DNA of 64,000 nucleotides from Pontibacterium sp049603715 (lineage in GTDB: Bacteria; Pseudomonadota; Gammaproteobacteria; Pseudomonadales; Balneatricaceae): NCBI GenBank assembly GCA_049603715.1, contig JBMYSW010000003.1, positions 1-64,000 of the forward strand. The letters run 5' to 3'. The first letter of the stretch is position 1. Each line of letters opens with the position of its first letter. Below the pieces are notes generated by a model that ran no database searches, was not told where the DNA came from, and saw nothing but the letters and a program-made list of their open reading frames with translations. A program made the translations under genes and the position numbers. Shown here in pieces: positions 63,256-64,000 of the stretch.

Positions 63256-64000
63256 ATGACCGACCGTTATGCCGTGTTTGGCAACCCTTTAAGTCACACC
63301 AAGTCGCCGATGATTCATGGCGAATTTGCAAAAGAAACAACACAAGACCTAAGCTACACCGCCATTGAGATTCCACTTGGCCAATTTAACACCGAAATGG
63401 ATAAATTTCGGAAGGCTGGCGGCGTCGGTGGCAACGTTACAGCACCGTTTAAGCTCGACGCCTTTGCCTATGCCGACGAGCCAACGCAACGGGCAAAACT
63501 CGCTGGAGCGGTCAATACGCTCTATTTTCATGATGGAAAAGTATTTGCCGACAATACCGATGGCATTGGATTACTCACCGATATTGAGTCCAACTTAGGG
63601 GTAAAGCTTCAAGGTAAACGCGTATTAATACTCGGCGCTGGCGGTGCTACACGAGGTGCCATTTTACCGTTTTTGAACGCTGAACCAAAAAGCATTACCC
63701 TAGCCAACCGAACATTGGCTAAAGCCACTGCCATCTACAATGAAGTAAATCAACCCAAAAACCTCGTTTGCTCTAGCTTTGAGGCCCTGCAAGGACAAAC
63801 CTTTGATGTGGTGATCAACGCCACGTCAGCCAGCCTCAGCAAGCAAATGCCTGACGTACCCCTTGGCGTCTTTGCAAATTGCCAGCTTGCTTATGACTTA
63901 GCTTACGGCAAAGGCCTTACCCCCTTCTTAGCCGCCGCTAAAGAACACAGTGCACAAAATATCATTATTGCAGATGGAGTTGGCATGCTAGTTGAGCAAG
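63256..64000 (+). CDS. aroE: shikimate dehydrogenase AroE, 3' end beyond window
   Basis: About 248 residues visible. YAVFGNPLSHTKSPMIH, GGNVTAPFK (catalytic Lys), DNTDGIGL (catalytic Asp) and GAGGATRGAILP are those of canonical E. coli-type AroE, unlike the divergent family member at 53078. It lies 18 bases behind the CoA-transferase, so it is part of that operon. Its presence here means either a second, catabolic AroE or the housekeeping gene caught in an operon. The stop codon is outside the window. Confidence 0.93.
   Translation, partial: MTDRYAVFGNPLSHTKSPMIHGEFAKETTQDLSYTAIEIPLGQFNTEMDKFRKAGGVGGNVTAPFKLDAFAYADEPTQRAKLAGAVNTLYFHDGKVFADNTDGIGLLTDIESNLGVKLQGKRVLILGAGGATRGAILPFLNAEPKSITLANRTLAKATAIYNEVNQPKNLVCSSFEALQGQTFDVVINATSASLSKQMPDVPLGVFANCQLAYDLAYGKGLTPFLAAAKEHSAQNIIIADGVGMLVEQ

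Overview
The window is a chromosomal stretch of a marine-type gammaproteobacterium. Two housekeeping segments have the gene order familiar from Pseudomonas and the Oceanospirillales: cytochrome c5 - rep - comM - ubiK - glnK/amtB, and trmB - thiG - thiS - rpoH - ftsX - ftsE - ftsY - M16-like - rsmD - coaD - ferredoxin, with recG - oxyR further on. A TRAP transporter, a CpxRA system, an MshQ-like surface protein and several cyclic-di-GMP proteins fit a free-living aquatic cell. I infer the Pseudomonadales/Oceanospirillales neighbourhood from synteny; I cannot name a genus.

Layout. 1-2 kb: the end of a CHASE-GGDEF-EAL protein. 2.1-4.9 kb: an islet with an AFG1-type ATPase of unusual character. 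It lies between fragments derived from the 3' end of a tRNA-Arg(CCG) gene, and that tRNA is followed by tandem 166-bp repeats that each carry a copy of its 3' end. 5-14 kb: cytochrome c5, Rep helicase, two more GGDEF-EAL proteins (one half-degenerate, one fully degenerate), ComM, a DUF1439-type lipoprotein and UbiK. 14-16.4 kb: glnK-amtB and a second glnK, with a well-formed sigma-54 promoter and NtrC-like sites in front.

16.5-27 kb, all on the minus strand, is the most interesting block. It encodes a FecR-domain protein with a long acidic repeat (interrupted by an assembly gap), a CHASE2 adenylate cyclase, a small cyclic-nucleotide-binding protein, a calcineurin-type phosphoesterase, a LolA-like periplasmic protein, an RND/MMPL exporter with a cyclic-nucleotide-binding domain fused to its C terminus, and an outer-membrane beta-barrel. 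My reading is a lipid or lipoprotein export machine gated by locally made cAMP.

27.4-30.2 kb: cpxA-cpxR and a divergent cpxP/spy-like gene, with a perfect CpxR box between them. 30-42 kb: conserved housekeeping genes. 42.5-48.4 kb: a CsgD/VpsT-like regulator with an intact cyclic-di-GMP-binding motif, convergent with a 1.7-k-residue MshQ-like (DUF6701) protein. 48.5-53 kb: a DUF501 protein, recG, oxyR and an epimerase. 53-64 kb: a catabolic region with a shikimate/quinate dehydrogenase, a TRAP transporter (its binding-protein gene has an in-frame stop in the signal peptide), aroQ, a Gfo/Idh oxidoreductase, a LysR regulator and a divergent operon (ketopantoate-reductase-like, VOC, MaoC, CoA-transferase, aroE running off the window).
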